Assembly (NCBI GenBank): GCA_009760855.2
Contig: WPIO01000001.1
Location: 13,145,001-13,209,000, forward strand
DNA from: Cristatella mucedo
Taxonomy: Eukaryota; Bryozoa; Phylactolaemata; Cristatellidae
Reading direction: 5' to 3'
DNA: 64,000 nucleotides
This document shows, in pieces, positions 1 to 12,500 of the stretch. Within the stretch, counting starts at the first letter, position 1; each line of letters opens with the position of its first letter. The notes under the pieces were generated by a model. It worked only from the letters and a program-made list of their open reading frames with translations, ran no database searches and had not been told where the DNA came from. Position numbers and translations under genes: made by a program.

Positions 1-753
1 GAGCAAGGAGCTGCATTTACGCTAGACTCTTTTTACTTAAAATAGATAGTTTAGTTTCTTTTCAGACGCAGTTGGCAAGTTTTTGCCCGAATACAGATTG
101 TAAGTTAGCATAACATTTCTTTGATGTGCTTCTTACTAATTTGCAGGGGGGGTGCCTGTAGTAAAGATCAACTTTATTGCGTAGTACTGAACTTGCTTGC
201 ATGCTTGTAACTGGCTTACCGTTAATTCAGCATTCTCTCCGTGGTTCTGGCAGCGGCAGAAGGGAAGGCAGCCGGTTTGCTAATGAAGTTAACAGTATCG
301 AATATATTTGATGGAAAAAGGAGATAGAGGGGGAATTCAGGCACAGACTGGCCCAAGTCAGACAGGATTCCCAGAGGAGCGGCAGGCGTAATTATATCGA
401 CCTCCTGTAGATTGTGTGTGGAAGAGAAAAACGTGATACCTGATTTGTGATGTTTCTAAGAGATTGAAAAAAGGCAGTCAAAGTACTGCGATTTATGGAG
501 GAGAGCATACGTATTGCCACTCCTGGTAGATGGACTGAAAGGCCTTGGGTAAGGGATGAAGATGTTTGCTAGGCTACTTGATACCCTGCCCATTACTACG
601 GTGTCCACCAAGGGGACTGTCGCCCACAAGCCTGCTTCAGCATGTCTATGCTGGGTTAACCGTCCTGGTTGATGGATCTGCTTTGCTGGGCAGCGACTTG
701 CCGAGGTGCCCTGATGTTCGATTCGTCGCCTGTCTTGCCGACACGGATTGCAG
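1..753. other. Presumed MCTP intron, nothing recognised
   Basis: No open frame resembling MCTP C2 domains, no recognised repeat and no RNA gene was seen. The 3' end has a usable acceptor (GGATTGCAG at 745-753) for the first visible exon. Confidence 0.5.
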
Positions 754-1306
754 ATATTCAAGGCTAATGCGACCAGAGCCAAGGCCATATTGGATGCTCT
801 GATTGGTGCCAAGAACTTCTGGCAAAGTCTCATCGACTGGGATGTGCCTTCACGTACCGTGATAGCGTTCTTTGTGAGTAAGAGAGCAATGTGCTTTCGC
901 GTCGAGTCGACCGACTCTTGCCGAGGAGAGTGCGAGTGGAGTGATGGCAGACTGACACCGCGCTCCTGTGCTCTGTAGCTGTTCGTCGTCTTGGTATGGC
1001 ACTTTGAACCGTTCATGGCACCCGCCGGCTTGCTGCTTCTGTACGGATGGACGTACTTCGCACAACGATATGGCAGCCACCACAGAGACGTTGGGGATGC
1101 TGTCAGAACCGTGAGTATTCCTTTGGCAACTGTAGCGAGGGTCATGAACCATGGGGCCAGCAGCAAGGTGGCCAGCACTACGAGAGGGGGGATGATACAG
1201 TGGATGTAACCGTGACCCATAAGAGAGCATATGTGGTATGTGCAGAGCATGTGCGCAAGCTCGCGCATGCGCGCGCACACACACACACAGATACACATGC
1301 GAGATA

Positions 1307-1369
<63 letters not shown>

Positions 1370-2793
1370 AAGAGAAAGAGCAAGAGAAACAAAGGAGGAG
1401 ATAGGGACACATGAGGCTGCCAACTGCTTTTCTCGGCAGCCACAATGGGCAGGCTGCCCAGTCAGTTGGCATGTGATGCTCACACGCATCTCTCATCGTG
1501 CCTCCTTAGTTTATTGCATCCGTTTTGCTGCGCCCGGCCTGTCTCAGACGTCGGGCTGGAGGAGCCTGCTGAATTGCAGGAGGGCGACGCTGCCGATGAC
1601 GACGAGGACAGCGATGACGACTTGGCTGACGACGACGAAGTTTACAGGCGCGAGCGGCGGCCCACCGTGCGAGGCCGAATCGACGCGGTGCTGTCCGTGG
1701 CGCTCGTCGTGCAGAACGTGTTCGGCCACGTGGCCAGCTTCGGCGAGAGGGTCAAGAAGTGAGGCGCTTCCCCCGACGAGCCGCTGCCTCCGCTACGCTC
1801 GCGCGAAGGCTTTCCGGCTTGCCTGTGGTCGGCAGCTGCCGAGGGATTTGCGAGCCAGCCGACGGCTGACGTCCATCGTCCCGCCGCTTACCGCCCCACT
1901 GCTCTTGCTGCAGCTCCGTGAACTGGACCGTCCCGTGGCTGTCGGCACTCGCCGTGGTGGTCCTGTGTGTGGCCACCGTCGTCCTCTACGTCATTCCGCT
2001 GCGACTGATCGTGCTGCTTTGGGGTACGTGCGGTGGCGGCGCCAGCGCCAGCTCAAGCTCGGACCGCTGTTGCAGGGGGTTGCTGGAGCAGCTTTTCTTC
2101 TTATCGCACCTTCATTGCAGTGCCACTGCCGGTTCCGTGCCTCGGTGTTTTTTGCGAACGTGCCGCCGATGGGCGAGCATGCGCGTGCCTTCGGGCCTTG
2201 CCTTGCCGCTCAAAGCAGCGTTACAAATGAGCGTGCGACGGGTGGTGGGGGAATTCTGGTTTAGGCATCAACAAATTCACGAAGAAGCTCCGCAAACCCA
2301 ACTACGTCTCGAACAACGAGCTGTTGGACTACCTGTCCCGTGTACCGACCGACCAGGAGAAGGTACCACCACTGCTGGTGTCCACTCGCTGGCCGCCGGC
2401 CTGCCGAAGCCATCTCGGCGTTTGCTCGTGCCCACCAGATGCACCCGGCCGGCCGATGTGCAAGCCCAGTGGCTGCCGAAGCGTTTGAGCAGCCGATGCT
2501 GTGTCGGTCGCCCGACGATGCACTGCAAAATATCGCTTGCTCTAGCCGTCCAATTCCCCACCACCAATCACTGGCTGCAGCTGCTGCAATGCCCGGCAGC
2601 GACAGCTGTTGCCGAGACTTAGATCCACCTTTTTCTTCGACAGGTGCTTTATTCGGCGATTAGCCGTTTCGACGTCCAGGCAGCCGGTGGCAAGCAAGCC
2701 ATTCGAACTTTAATTGGTGGCTCACCCAACCGGTCATCACCTGTGTCCGGCAAAGGCGCTTTTAACCGGCAATCAACGAGGTCGAAGAGGTGA
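754..2793 (+). CDS. MCTP: MCTP-family protein, C-terminal exons (5' partial)
   Basis: Multiple C2 and transmembrane domain proteins are ER/endosomal membrane proteins with N-terminal Ca2+-binding C2 domains and a C-terminal pair of membrane segments. Only the C-terminal part is here. Exons, with matching phases: 754-873, 979-1110, 1562 or 1580-1758, 1914-2023, 2265-2362, 2644-2793 (TGA at 2791). In order they encode an amphipathic region, a first hydrophobic hairpin ([10 protein letters not shown]...), an acidic Asp/Glu linker, the family hallmark ASFGERVKN, a second membrane segment ([15 protein letters not shown]), then [14 protein letters not shown] and [12 protein letters not shown]. Those blocks match the end of vertebrate MCTP1/2 closely. 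The last 49 residues ([10 protein letters not shown]...) are basic and not obviously conserved. The nearest acceptor to the acidic exon (1547) would break frame; 1562 and 1580 both keep it. The C2 exons must lie left of the window; none was seen in 1-753. MCTP1 versus MCTP2 cannot be decided. Confidence 0.9.
1310..1368. repeat. (GA)n microsatellite in an MCTP intron
   Basis: About 29 uninterrupted GA units, preceded by a short CA run at 1275-1290. It makes the spurious Ser-Leu open frames on the minus strand. Confidence 0.97.
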
Positions 2794-3088
2794 CCGTCAA
2801 GCTGTGTCGACAGGACAAAGGCACACACCTCACCACTCGCTCAAGTTGCTAGCCGGAACATGGCCAAGACAAACCAATGACATCGGTGTACTGGACGTTA
2901 GATGCTGCAGCTAGGTAGCATCATCCTACACCCGCTACATTACCAATTGCTGCCTGCCCCTTTGTCGAGTACTAGTTGAGGTGCCGGTGACCGTGATTAA
3001 TGCTTCGCGAAGAAGAACTCCGTAATTATTTATTTATTTTGTCCTAGCATTGGCTCCGACCTACGCAAGCACTAGATATTCGCATGCG

Positions 3089-3233
<145 letters not shown>

Positions 3234-3442
3234 TCGCACGCAGGCGTGCACGCACACAGGACACAACACACACATACAGATGAGCACTGCATGAGGTTTT
3301 CACTTAGTTTTTGTTATCGTTCTACTCGTTAGTGCCTGCGACTGAAATCCCGCAACCTGTGTGCATAAGACTTTTATGCTTCCCAAACAGTCTCGAATGC
3401 AAGGAGAAGCAACGCAATGTAACTTCCAAGGTGCCAGCTTGG

Positions 3443-3448
3443 TTTATT
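3443..3448 (-). terminator. Poly(A) signal AATAAA for the epimerase gene
   Basis: Canonical AATAAA on the minus strand, 66 bases past the TAG at 3514. It implies a short 3' UTR ending near 3420 and keeps the transcript clear of the (CA)n tract. Confidence 0.6.
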
Positions 3449-3513
3449 GAATGATTATGGAATGGATATGTCGTTATGGATGCTGGAGTGCACAGCCTGT
3501 TCGGCTACAGCTG

Positions 3514-6500
3514 CTATAGTGATGCGCTAGTGTTCGCAGCGTGAGCCACGAGTCTCTGAGCGCACTCAAACGTAGCTCCGGGCACCAGCGAGACTGGCGC
3601 GCTCACGTAGCCTGGCTCCACACAAACCATGCACAGGTACTCGTCATCACCGAAGTCGGCCATGGCCTTTGCATTTTCTATCCAGGGATTCCAAAGCACT
3701 GTTTCAAAAAGATAAATGGCCACATTCAAAAGGATCCATCATTCGGCAAGATTGCTATCGATGTAAATGCTCTATCATGGAGCCGCTAATGAAAGACGCT
3801 TACCTGTATATTTAGGCTACACTATAATACAGAGGGAAATGGGAAACAACGCATGCAAGTGGACACATCAGATTGTCGAGACTAGCCAATTATACCAACA
3901 CAAAATGTCCTTTTTAAAACTGATTGCTAATTCCAATTAATTACGGACCAGAGCCTAGTGGCAGTCGTACAAAATGCAAGCAGAAAACAGTTTTGAGAAA
4001 ACTGGTGTGTGCCAAGTTCCCACGCATGCCAGCGTGGCTTTCTTATCATCTCGATGCTAATGGGCCAGCGCTCAAATAGTCTTTCGGAGTAACTCAAGGA
4101 GAGCATGCTGGACCTGCTAGGAATATCGCTTTTCCACCTACGAGAATTGGTTGCTCGCAGCTTGCAAACTCTATGTAAAATAGCGACCCCTTGCCACTTT
4201 CGTTTTGCTCCGACGAGGAAGCTGCCTGCAATCGCCGAGTTTTTGCATCTCTAACTCACTCAGTAGAGCATTTAGGCTGTGTACTTCCATCTCCACCACT
4301 TCAGCAGGACCCAGTGACATTGAGATATGCTACTTACTTTAACGACCTAGGCCTAATCCGTTTCAGTACTGACTATGCTACATGTAAATGTTAAGCTGTG
4401 GAGCTAGGCATCAAGTTGTGGTTTGCTATGCAAACATTCAGACTTGCTTGGAGGAGGATATCACAGCCAAGATGGTCCGTGCAGTTGTGACATCCCATCT
4501 ACTGTTACTCACTGCTCCAGCCTTTGCAATTACAACGTACGATTACAGCTGATGCAAAGCTCAGCAGCTAGGCTCGTCTATCGTGAACGCTGCAATTGCT
4601 ACATGGAGCCGTGATGGCACTCTAAGTAAGGCGGTCCTGAGGTCGTGGGCTCAAATCCTTCGGTGGATAATCCTTTATTGCCACTGCAAGCGGTGGTGAT
4701 AGCCGTAAATGCTTTTCTGTTGCAATACTAAAGAGGCTGTTGAATCATTTTTTGTTTACTCAACCTCTCACCGGCTCCCCATCAAGCAGCATATCCACTT
4801 CCAGGTTCCATCACTCACTTTTACTCATTTACTTTCACCTTTACTCACGTCACTTCATTCTCTTGCTCCGGCCTGCCTTTTTTGAAATAGACCAGCTTCT
4901 GCTACTAAGCACTCGTCGAAAGGCCAGCAAACCTTTTGATTGCTATTGCTGCGTATTGATGGATCCTCGGGAATGCTGCAAGTCGAGCTTCGTTTGCTGG
5001 ACTGCTGCTGCAGTTCTCTGCACCCACTTATACACGCAAACAAATGCGAGCAAACTTTGGCTGACACACTGATGACATGCCAAGACATTTGGGAACATTC
5101 ATGGATACCTATGACATCATTTTCAAACCCTTAACTACAAGAGCTTAGTATAATTAAGGCTTGTTTCAGGCAGCACTACTGTTCATAAATGCAAATGGTG
5201 CAAAACCGGAACCTATCGTTCGCGGTATTTGCAAAGCTGTTAGTATTGTGATGATGAGCTACTATGCTCTGTAGCATGTCACATCCGGAATGCTAGGATA
5301 TCTAGAATTAGAACAAAGTTCAGCATTGGATGAGAAAATGGTTGAAATCTGCTAGCATATGACTACTGTATATGGCCAGGCCTTTATTTACAAATGAGCC
5401 CAAAACTTACGAAGGATACTGCAACTAACGATATCCAAGCAGCATGCAAAATAGACTTGTCGAGTCTTGTGGAGCGTAGCTGTACAACATGCATTATCTA
5501 TGCATCCTAGCAGCTGGATACGGATGAGTGGACAGGTTGCCCTCACACAGGGCTTCTGTTTTGTCTTTGCATTGCAATCCTATAAAGCAATGGAATAATA
5601 GGCTACAGTTTCCCAAGCCAATTCGTCGGCATAGCAAATTGTTAGCTATGGTCGTCACTAATTTGAAACAGGCATTTCGTCCTGATCTTTTATGTCATAC
5701 CACCCTACTATAGCCACTGCTGGCTTGCTTAGTTAGTCTGTAATAGTAGTGCCATTCAATATGAAGATCTCCAGTGTCAGAAACCAAAGCACGTTGGACA
5801 CAATGCAAGATATGGGATTTATAGGTAAAGCGGGTCAATTAAAAAGTTAACAATATTGGAATACATTAGCAATCCAAACCTGTATCTGGCATGTTTTCCT
5901 TAATCAGATCCCACGACCTGTGACCTTTTGCTTGTATTATGTGCCTATCCGGTGACATTTGATAGACCCTGCAAATGGAGTAATACGGCAGGCCAAATCA
6001 GTGATACTTAACTACTTAACATCCGTCAAGCAGCACAATTTACATTAGTAGACTCCCACTTGGGTACACTGGCATAGGCATAGGCAAAGTCTGAGCTGGT
6101 TGAAGCAGGCATGGCTACGACAAAACGATGTGGCAGCATGAAAGAGAGAGAGAGAGAAAGAGGGAGAGCAAAAAGGCAGAGAAAAAACGCAGAGAGACCT
6201 TGAGTATTGGCAGTCGGCTCGAAAACCACGAACCGAGCGAATTCGTGTATGCACAAGCATAGCAGAAAAACTGGCAGTGAGCGTGTGGCATCAACAAGTG
6301 CACCAGCAGGAGCTTGCCGGCAGCCGATGGCGACTGACCCATTGGATTATGTATTACCATGAAAATTGATGCTGTTTTATATGGGCATGCAATGCAAAGT
6401 GTTGACCAAGGTAGTATCTCACGAATCCATCGCAGACAGCGACACACGGTTTGCGCCTGTGATCGTAGCAAACCTGTAGGCACAGGCCACACATGCATGA

Positions 6501-9500
6501 GCAGACAAACTAACATGGCTAGCACCAGTCGCCTGCCAAGCACCTGCCAACCACCGTTGTCTTTGAGGCAGAGGAGAAAGCAAGGAATCAACTCAGGCAG
6601 ACGGCTAAGCATTTTCAGGTCGCCGTGTCACGGATGCCGGCTTCCGATCACTGACTCCACATTCTGCCAAGCCGCAGGGCTAGCAAGGCTGGCGCTATGC
6701 TATTTTCGCTACGCAGGCGATTCCTGTCTACAACTGTTTGCTAGGGCAACAGGCTGCACGGGATCGGGCACTCCGTCGGATGCCGGTGAAGCCGAAAAAC
6801 TCAGTGGCTGCTGCCAGTCCCATGCGCTTTGAACCGGCAATTGTCGATCGGCGGTTATCGATCGTCCGAGATCCACAGCCCCCTTTCGATGGAATTTTTC
6901 GACAACCCCACTAATCACGGGTGATTCTTGTAAAGAGGCGATTTTTAGGTTTTTACTGACTCTGGAAACCCATTAATCTGACTTTTTGTCACAGGGCCTA
7001 TGCTAAAGTGCCGAATTTTAACAAATTAAATCACCGATCTGGCATAGGCATGCTTCAGGAAGCGACTTCCCACGGCAAGTGATCATGTCGGCTACGAAAA
7101 AGCCAGGACTTTCTGCTTGCTTCCACCCTGACTTCAGCATCTGGATAGCATATATAGCGCCCACTGTCCCTAAAAGTCACGTCCTTCTATTTGCGTTCAA
7201 CCAATAGCCAGGATTCATGGATATGCTGGGGGCTGAACCTCCATAGTGCAGTGCAGATATGAACATCGACCTTGCTTTTAAGCAGGCAACTGTGCCTAGG
7301 CTACACACCCCTTGTAAGGCTCCCTGCCTTGGCTTTAGTGATGAGGCTGACGCCTGGGCAGGCCCTGTTGTAGCACATCATTGACTGTATGCATTGACTG
7401 CCGACTGCTGCTGCAAGTAGTAGCGTTGTAGTCGTAGTCCGTTCGATTTCCCAACAAAGGAAACCAGTCAGTCAATGGTTCTGACCAGTATGATTTCAGT
7501 GCAGCACAGCTGAGGCATTGGCATGGATGAATGAAGAGAAGCATTTGGATGAGCAGCCGCAAAGCAGGGCAGCAAAAGAAACACGAGCGGCTGCTATCGC
7601 TGCCGAATGAGCAGCCTGCGGTTTCAACTTTCCTAACCGAGACCCGAGGCGAGACCCGGCTCTGCGGTGGGTCAGGCGGTGCGTTAGCAAATGCAGGGCA
7701 GTGAGCCTGGCAGCCAGCCAAGACGGGTTGGGAGGGGAGGAGCTCGGCACGAGCCGAGGTCATGATCAAGGCAGGCCGAAAAATAGCCAAGGCAAAAGTC
7801 GTCTGATTAAGCAGCCGTGGCTGCTGCTGGTATAGCTGTGCAAGCAATAGTCTTAGCCGGCTGGCAGCCTGCTTTCGGCGGCCTGGCAATGAGGATTTGC
7901 CTGCTCCAGAAATTGCCGCATCGGCAGTGAAGTACTTCAAAGCCGATGCGACCCGGGCTGTGCACAGACTCAGCCAGCCAAGCAAGGCTCTCTCACTTTG
8001 AGCCGGTCGAACGGTGCCATCGCCAACGACAGGGGACCGCAGCTCAGGCAGGGCTGTACTGCTTCGTCAGTCACACGCTCGTCGAAGCAGCGTGCTGCTC
8101 GGCAGACAGCACAGCCCGACGGGAAGCTGATTTGCTGCAGCCAATGTTGTCACAATGGCCAGAGCACGATATCAGAAGCGTTTAGCCACGGGCAGAGTGA
8201 TGGATAGGGGCATGCCGACAATCAAGCAAAACTGAAAAAAAGTGACAAACCTGTCAACACTTTCAGCCACCGTCACCTCGTCCCTATCTTCAGTGTGTGT
8301 CCCTTTCTTCACCTGGCATAATTAGCAAGAGACTTGTAATTAGATACGAGAGGCCGAGGTTTGCCATCGACTAAACACGAAGTGAACGTATGCGAAGCAG
8401 ACGTCGATGCAGGCAGGAAACAAGTCGAACTCCATCTAGTGGAAAACAGTAAACGCACCACTGGAATAAGTGACTTTGCTCTCCTAATTGCTGGTTTCAT
8501 GCAGTAGTGTGACAACAGTCGACAAGGCGGTCATTTTACTGACCTTTTTCGATGACTGCTTGAAGTTGAGAAAATTATATTCAGATGCCCACCACCACAG
8601 CTAGTTGTCAAGCACAATCCCAGTCTAGAACTGGGTACTAGTTATTGTGGTGGCCGGCTAAAGATCTTAACAAGATCCCAGATTCTCTCTAGACTGATTG
8701 TAGTAACTCAAATTTTTTCGCAGGGATGCTGAAGAAGCACCTAAGCAGTCTTGCGTCTCTTCTGCCAAAGAAATTATGAAGGCACCAAATCGATTAACAA
8801 AAACAAAAGCCACATTCTTACTTTGACCCACAAGGCCCACCATGGTTTGGCTTCTCCATAACTAGCACTCTCCTCATCTCAGGACAATACTTTCCTTTTT
8901 AGACTGCAGCAGAAGCTTTTTCTCTGCTGGTGACTGTGGAGCTCACCCCACAATTTGTGTGCGACATCTTCTCTCCTGGTTCGGACTCAAGCCCCCCCCC
9001 CTTCCCAGCTGTCCATTGCTGCAACTGCTAAGCTACTTTCCCGACTCAGCTATGCTTTGCACTGTCTCCATGTTAAGAGGGTTTAAGTCTGCTGGCTACT
9101 GTATGCATACCGAAGCCCGCTCAGGCTTTTAATGCACTAGAGTAAAGACTCCAGCATGACACCCGTACTCTTTGAGGCTTCGCAAAGATACACACAGAGA
9201 TAAGTACGTGTAAAGTACATGCAAATATAGTAGTGCATAAGCTGCCGATTTAAAGCCCTGCTTTGAGGGTCGAACGGAAAGTTGTCTTGATAGCTCAATG
9301 GGTATAGCACTGGATCGGTAACTCAGAGGTTTTCGGAAAGTGAAATTCTTTGCCGGAGAGCAAGCTCACGACTTGCCACGAGCGCAGTGGCACACCTCGA
9401 ACGCCCACAGTGCCCTTTCGGGCGCCTCCGGTCGTGCTCTTCCTTGAAATCACCGAAAATAAGTGGTCTGCAGCAGAGCTTTGATGTACGGCTACAGCCA

Positions 9501-12500
9501 CTGCGACATATGCAAAAGCACGGCCCCAGGAGCCCCGTTACACATTGAACGCGCAGTCGGACCAGAGCCATGATGTGCACGTAAGGAAGCGCAGCTGCTG
9601 TGTTAGCAACGGCTGCAGAGTTTCGGCTGGCCTCGATGGCTCACAGCTGGCCACATGATTGGCAAGCCGTCGCCAAAGACGACTGAGCCGAGCAGTCGAG
9701 TGGAGGAGGCCACCGAGTAAGAACCGATGGCTAGCAGCAACAAACTGCTATTAAATTTTACACCTGACATTATGAGAGCGGCTTCCGCACACATGCCAAA
9801 TGCGTGCAAAAGTTTTGCTGCCAAGAGCGAATTAATCCATTTTGTCAATAATAATAAAAGCAAAAGCAGTCGGTCTAAAGCTTGGCGGGAGGGGGGGTGG
9901 TGGTGATATATGAGCTTGCCCGCCAGTCGTCAGCAGACGCCTTTGCTTGAGCTGGCAGTGCTCCTCCTAGCAGCAAGTGAGTGGAAGCCCAAACACTTTT
10001 TCCATTTTGGAGATGAGCTGTGCGCACTTTACATGACGAAGACACCAGAATGGCGAGGCCAAAGACTTCCTCTCTCGATTTAGCTCGGCGGAGGCGTAGC
10101 ACGAGTAGAAGACAAACGAGGCAGCTTGAGCTGGTACGTTCCCGAAGAAGTTCCAATTATCAATCATCTGCGACTAGCAAATTTAGCTACTCTGCTACTG
10201 CAATTACAACCCAGAAAAACGTTGCAGCGGAACCTTACCTTGTCAATATAAGTCACTCCCTTCAGGCCGCGAATAGTCAGGTCACCGACGTCCGGCAGGA
10301 GAAAGTAGGTGTGCAGGAGGCAGGTGAAGTCGAACGGCTTCTCGTCTATGGCAACGATGCATGCAGCAGATGATGAATGAATGAACGGCAATGCTCAAAC
10401 CACCTGCCGGAGGCAGCAGCTGCATGAGCAGCAGCCTAACCTAATAACGACGTCAACATGGGACCTGCCTCTCTGAAAACCAATAAGGAGCAAGACAAGG
10501 GTAAAAACAGATGAGATGAATAAATGGCACAGGACAAAAAAGGCATGGCATGCATGGATGGGCACATATACAAATAGGCAAGGAAATGGAGATGCTTGTG
10601 GAGAGGAAGGTGGCCGGTCTCTTGGGTTTCACATTACTCACATTGAGCAGTTTGCTACTAGCATGGTAATAGAGTTTTAATTTTAAAACGAATAACCTGT
10701 CCCTTTAGTGACTGAATTGAGTCACCAAGTTTTTTATTAACCGAGTGATGCTTCACAAAGTAAGACTAAATAAATAGATAACCGAGTGACAGTGGACAGC
10801 AGCATTACAGCAGCATTACAGCAGCTGAAAGCCTGCCCTGCTCTCCGTGAGAGTCACGAGGCAATTAAAATCGGTCCTTACGTTTTCTTCGAGCTTGCTC
10901 ACAGATATAACGAAGGCATGCAATATTATTCCATAACTAAAGATGACTGCTTCGGTTCGTCTTGATGTTTGCTGAAAAAGTAACTGATAAGTCTGCCAAG
11001 TGCATCCAACAGATATGTGGCACAAGGTGCTATTGAGTTTTGCAAGACTGCCAACCTGACCGTGAGATAAATGCTCTTTGTAATCGCAAGTGTAGCATTC
11101 TCATGACATTACTTGTTGTTAATATGCATTTACAAAGGAGTGCTAATCACGTGTGAGAGCCGGTTTTCTTAGTTTTTTCTTGGTTCTGTGGTACTTTTGT
11201 ATAAACACCGGTAGAGGTAAAGAAACCTTATATCGAAGTCCCATGACCGATCAAGTTCAAGAACGAGACCACATCTTTATCATGGCGGCCATCAGATACC
11301 ATAAAATGGCAAGAGGTGCAGCAGAATGAACAACAGGTATGGTAGAGACAAGCAATTCAGCAACCATCGATGCCCAAAACTTAATCGTTGCTAAAGATGA
11401 AGGGGTGGACACAACCTGACAAACCTTTATTTTCAATTCTGAGCTGGCAACGCAGTGATGTTGACATCAGATCAATGTAGTACAGGAGTCGAAACCTTGA
11501 AACCAAAGAAATCAAAGCAATTCTGAAGTTTGCTAAGGCATGTACCATACACTTGCAACACAAGTGAGACCACTCAATATTATACAAGCTCCAGGAATGA
11601 GTGATCAGCCACCTCAGTTCTTAACAGCTATTTTCACCACGTCTAAATTCAGGGCTTTCTTATAACATGGCCCTAGGGGGAAGTAAACAAAGTTCTATAC
11701 GCTTAGTCCACGGCGTTACATCCGCCGGCATCGGCGTTACATATGCAGGCGGCTATTACCTGCTTATAGGTTATGATCATGCATACCAATTATCGCTTCA
11801 TTATCTTAGTTCAAATGCATTGCTAGATTTTATTGCTGTTGCTAAGATCCCTGGATTATGCATGAACAAAAAAAAGCACCCCTGAGCCGACACAGGGGCC
11901 GGAAGCTGTGAACTCGCTCGCTTTTCGGAAGACACGAGCTGAGTAACCCTATTTATAGGTGACCTTATTTCTGAAAAAGGCCTCGACCTATTCGCACCTG
12001 AACCAAAACTTGGCTAAAATCGGTAAACAGCCTGACTATTAACAACGCAACCCCAACAGGCTTCTCCTTCTTTCACATCCCTAAATCAATCAAAACTAGA
12101 TGTGGAGTCGCTATTATTACACGCTCGTCCTTCAATTTCATGGTAGTCCATCGAATCAGTCTTTCGAATCTATTGTTTTGAGTTCACCCGACAACAAGCT
12201 ACCGATGGTGGCAGTAGTCTACGACCTCCAGGTAAGAAGTCCTCATTTATCTCAGATTTCTCTGATCTCATTTCGATTCTGTGTGAAAGGAATCGGTCTT
12301 TCATAGTTATGGGCGATTTCAACATTCGCTGACCACAAGGCCAGCCACGGCTTGGCTCCTCCATACCTAGCTGAACTGCTGCACCAGTTTCAACCTCCTC
12401 GTGCCCTCAGGTCCTGTATGGACAATATATTAGCTGTTCCATTCCTCCACTTAAAGACCGTTGGCGAAAGAAGCTTTAGCTCTGCAGGTCATATAATGTG

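Noticed and set aside
456-1496. 346-codon minus-strand open frame
   Set aside because: It runs through the (GA)n tract (poly Ser-Leu) and antisense to MCTP exons; no domain.
7335-7985. 216-codon minus-strand frame in the epimerase intron
   Set aside because: Low-complexity, no domain or splice support; likely chance in a GC-richer stretch.
9282-9335. Possible tRNA gene
   Set aside because: Only an A-box-like arm; no anticodon stem, B box or acceptor pairing could be drawn.
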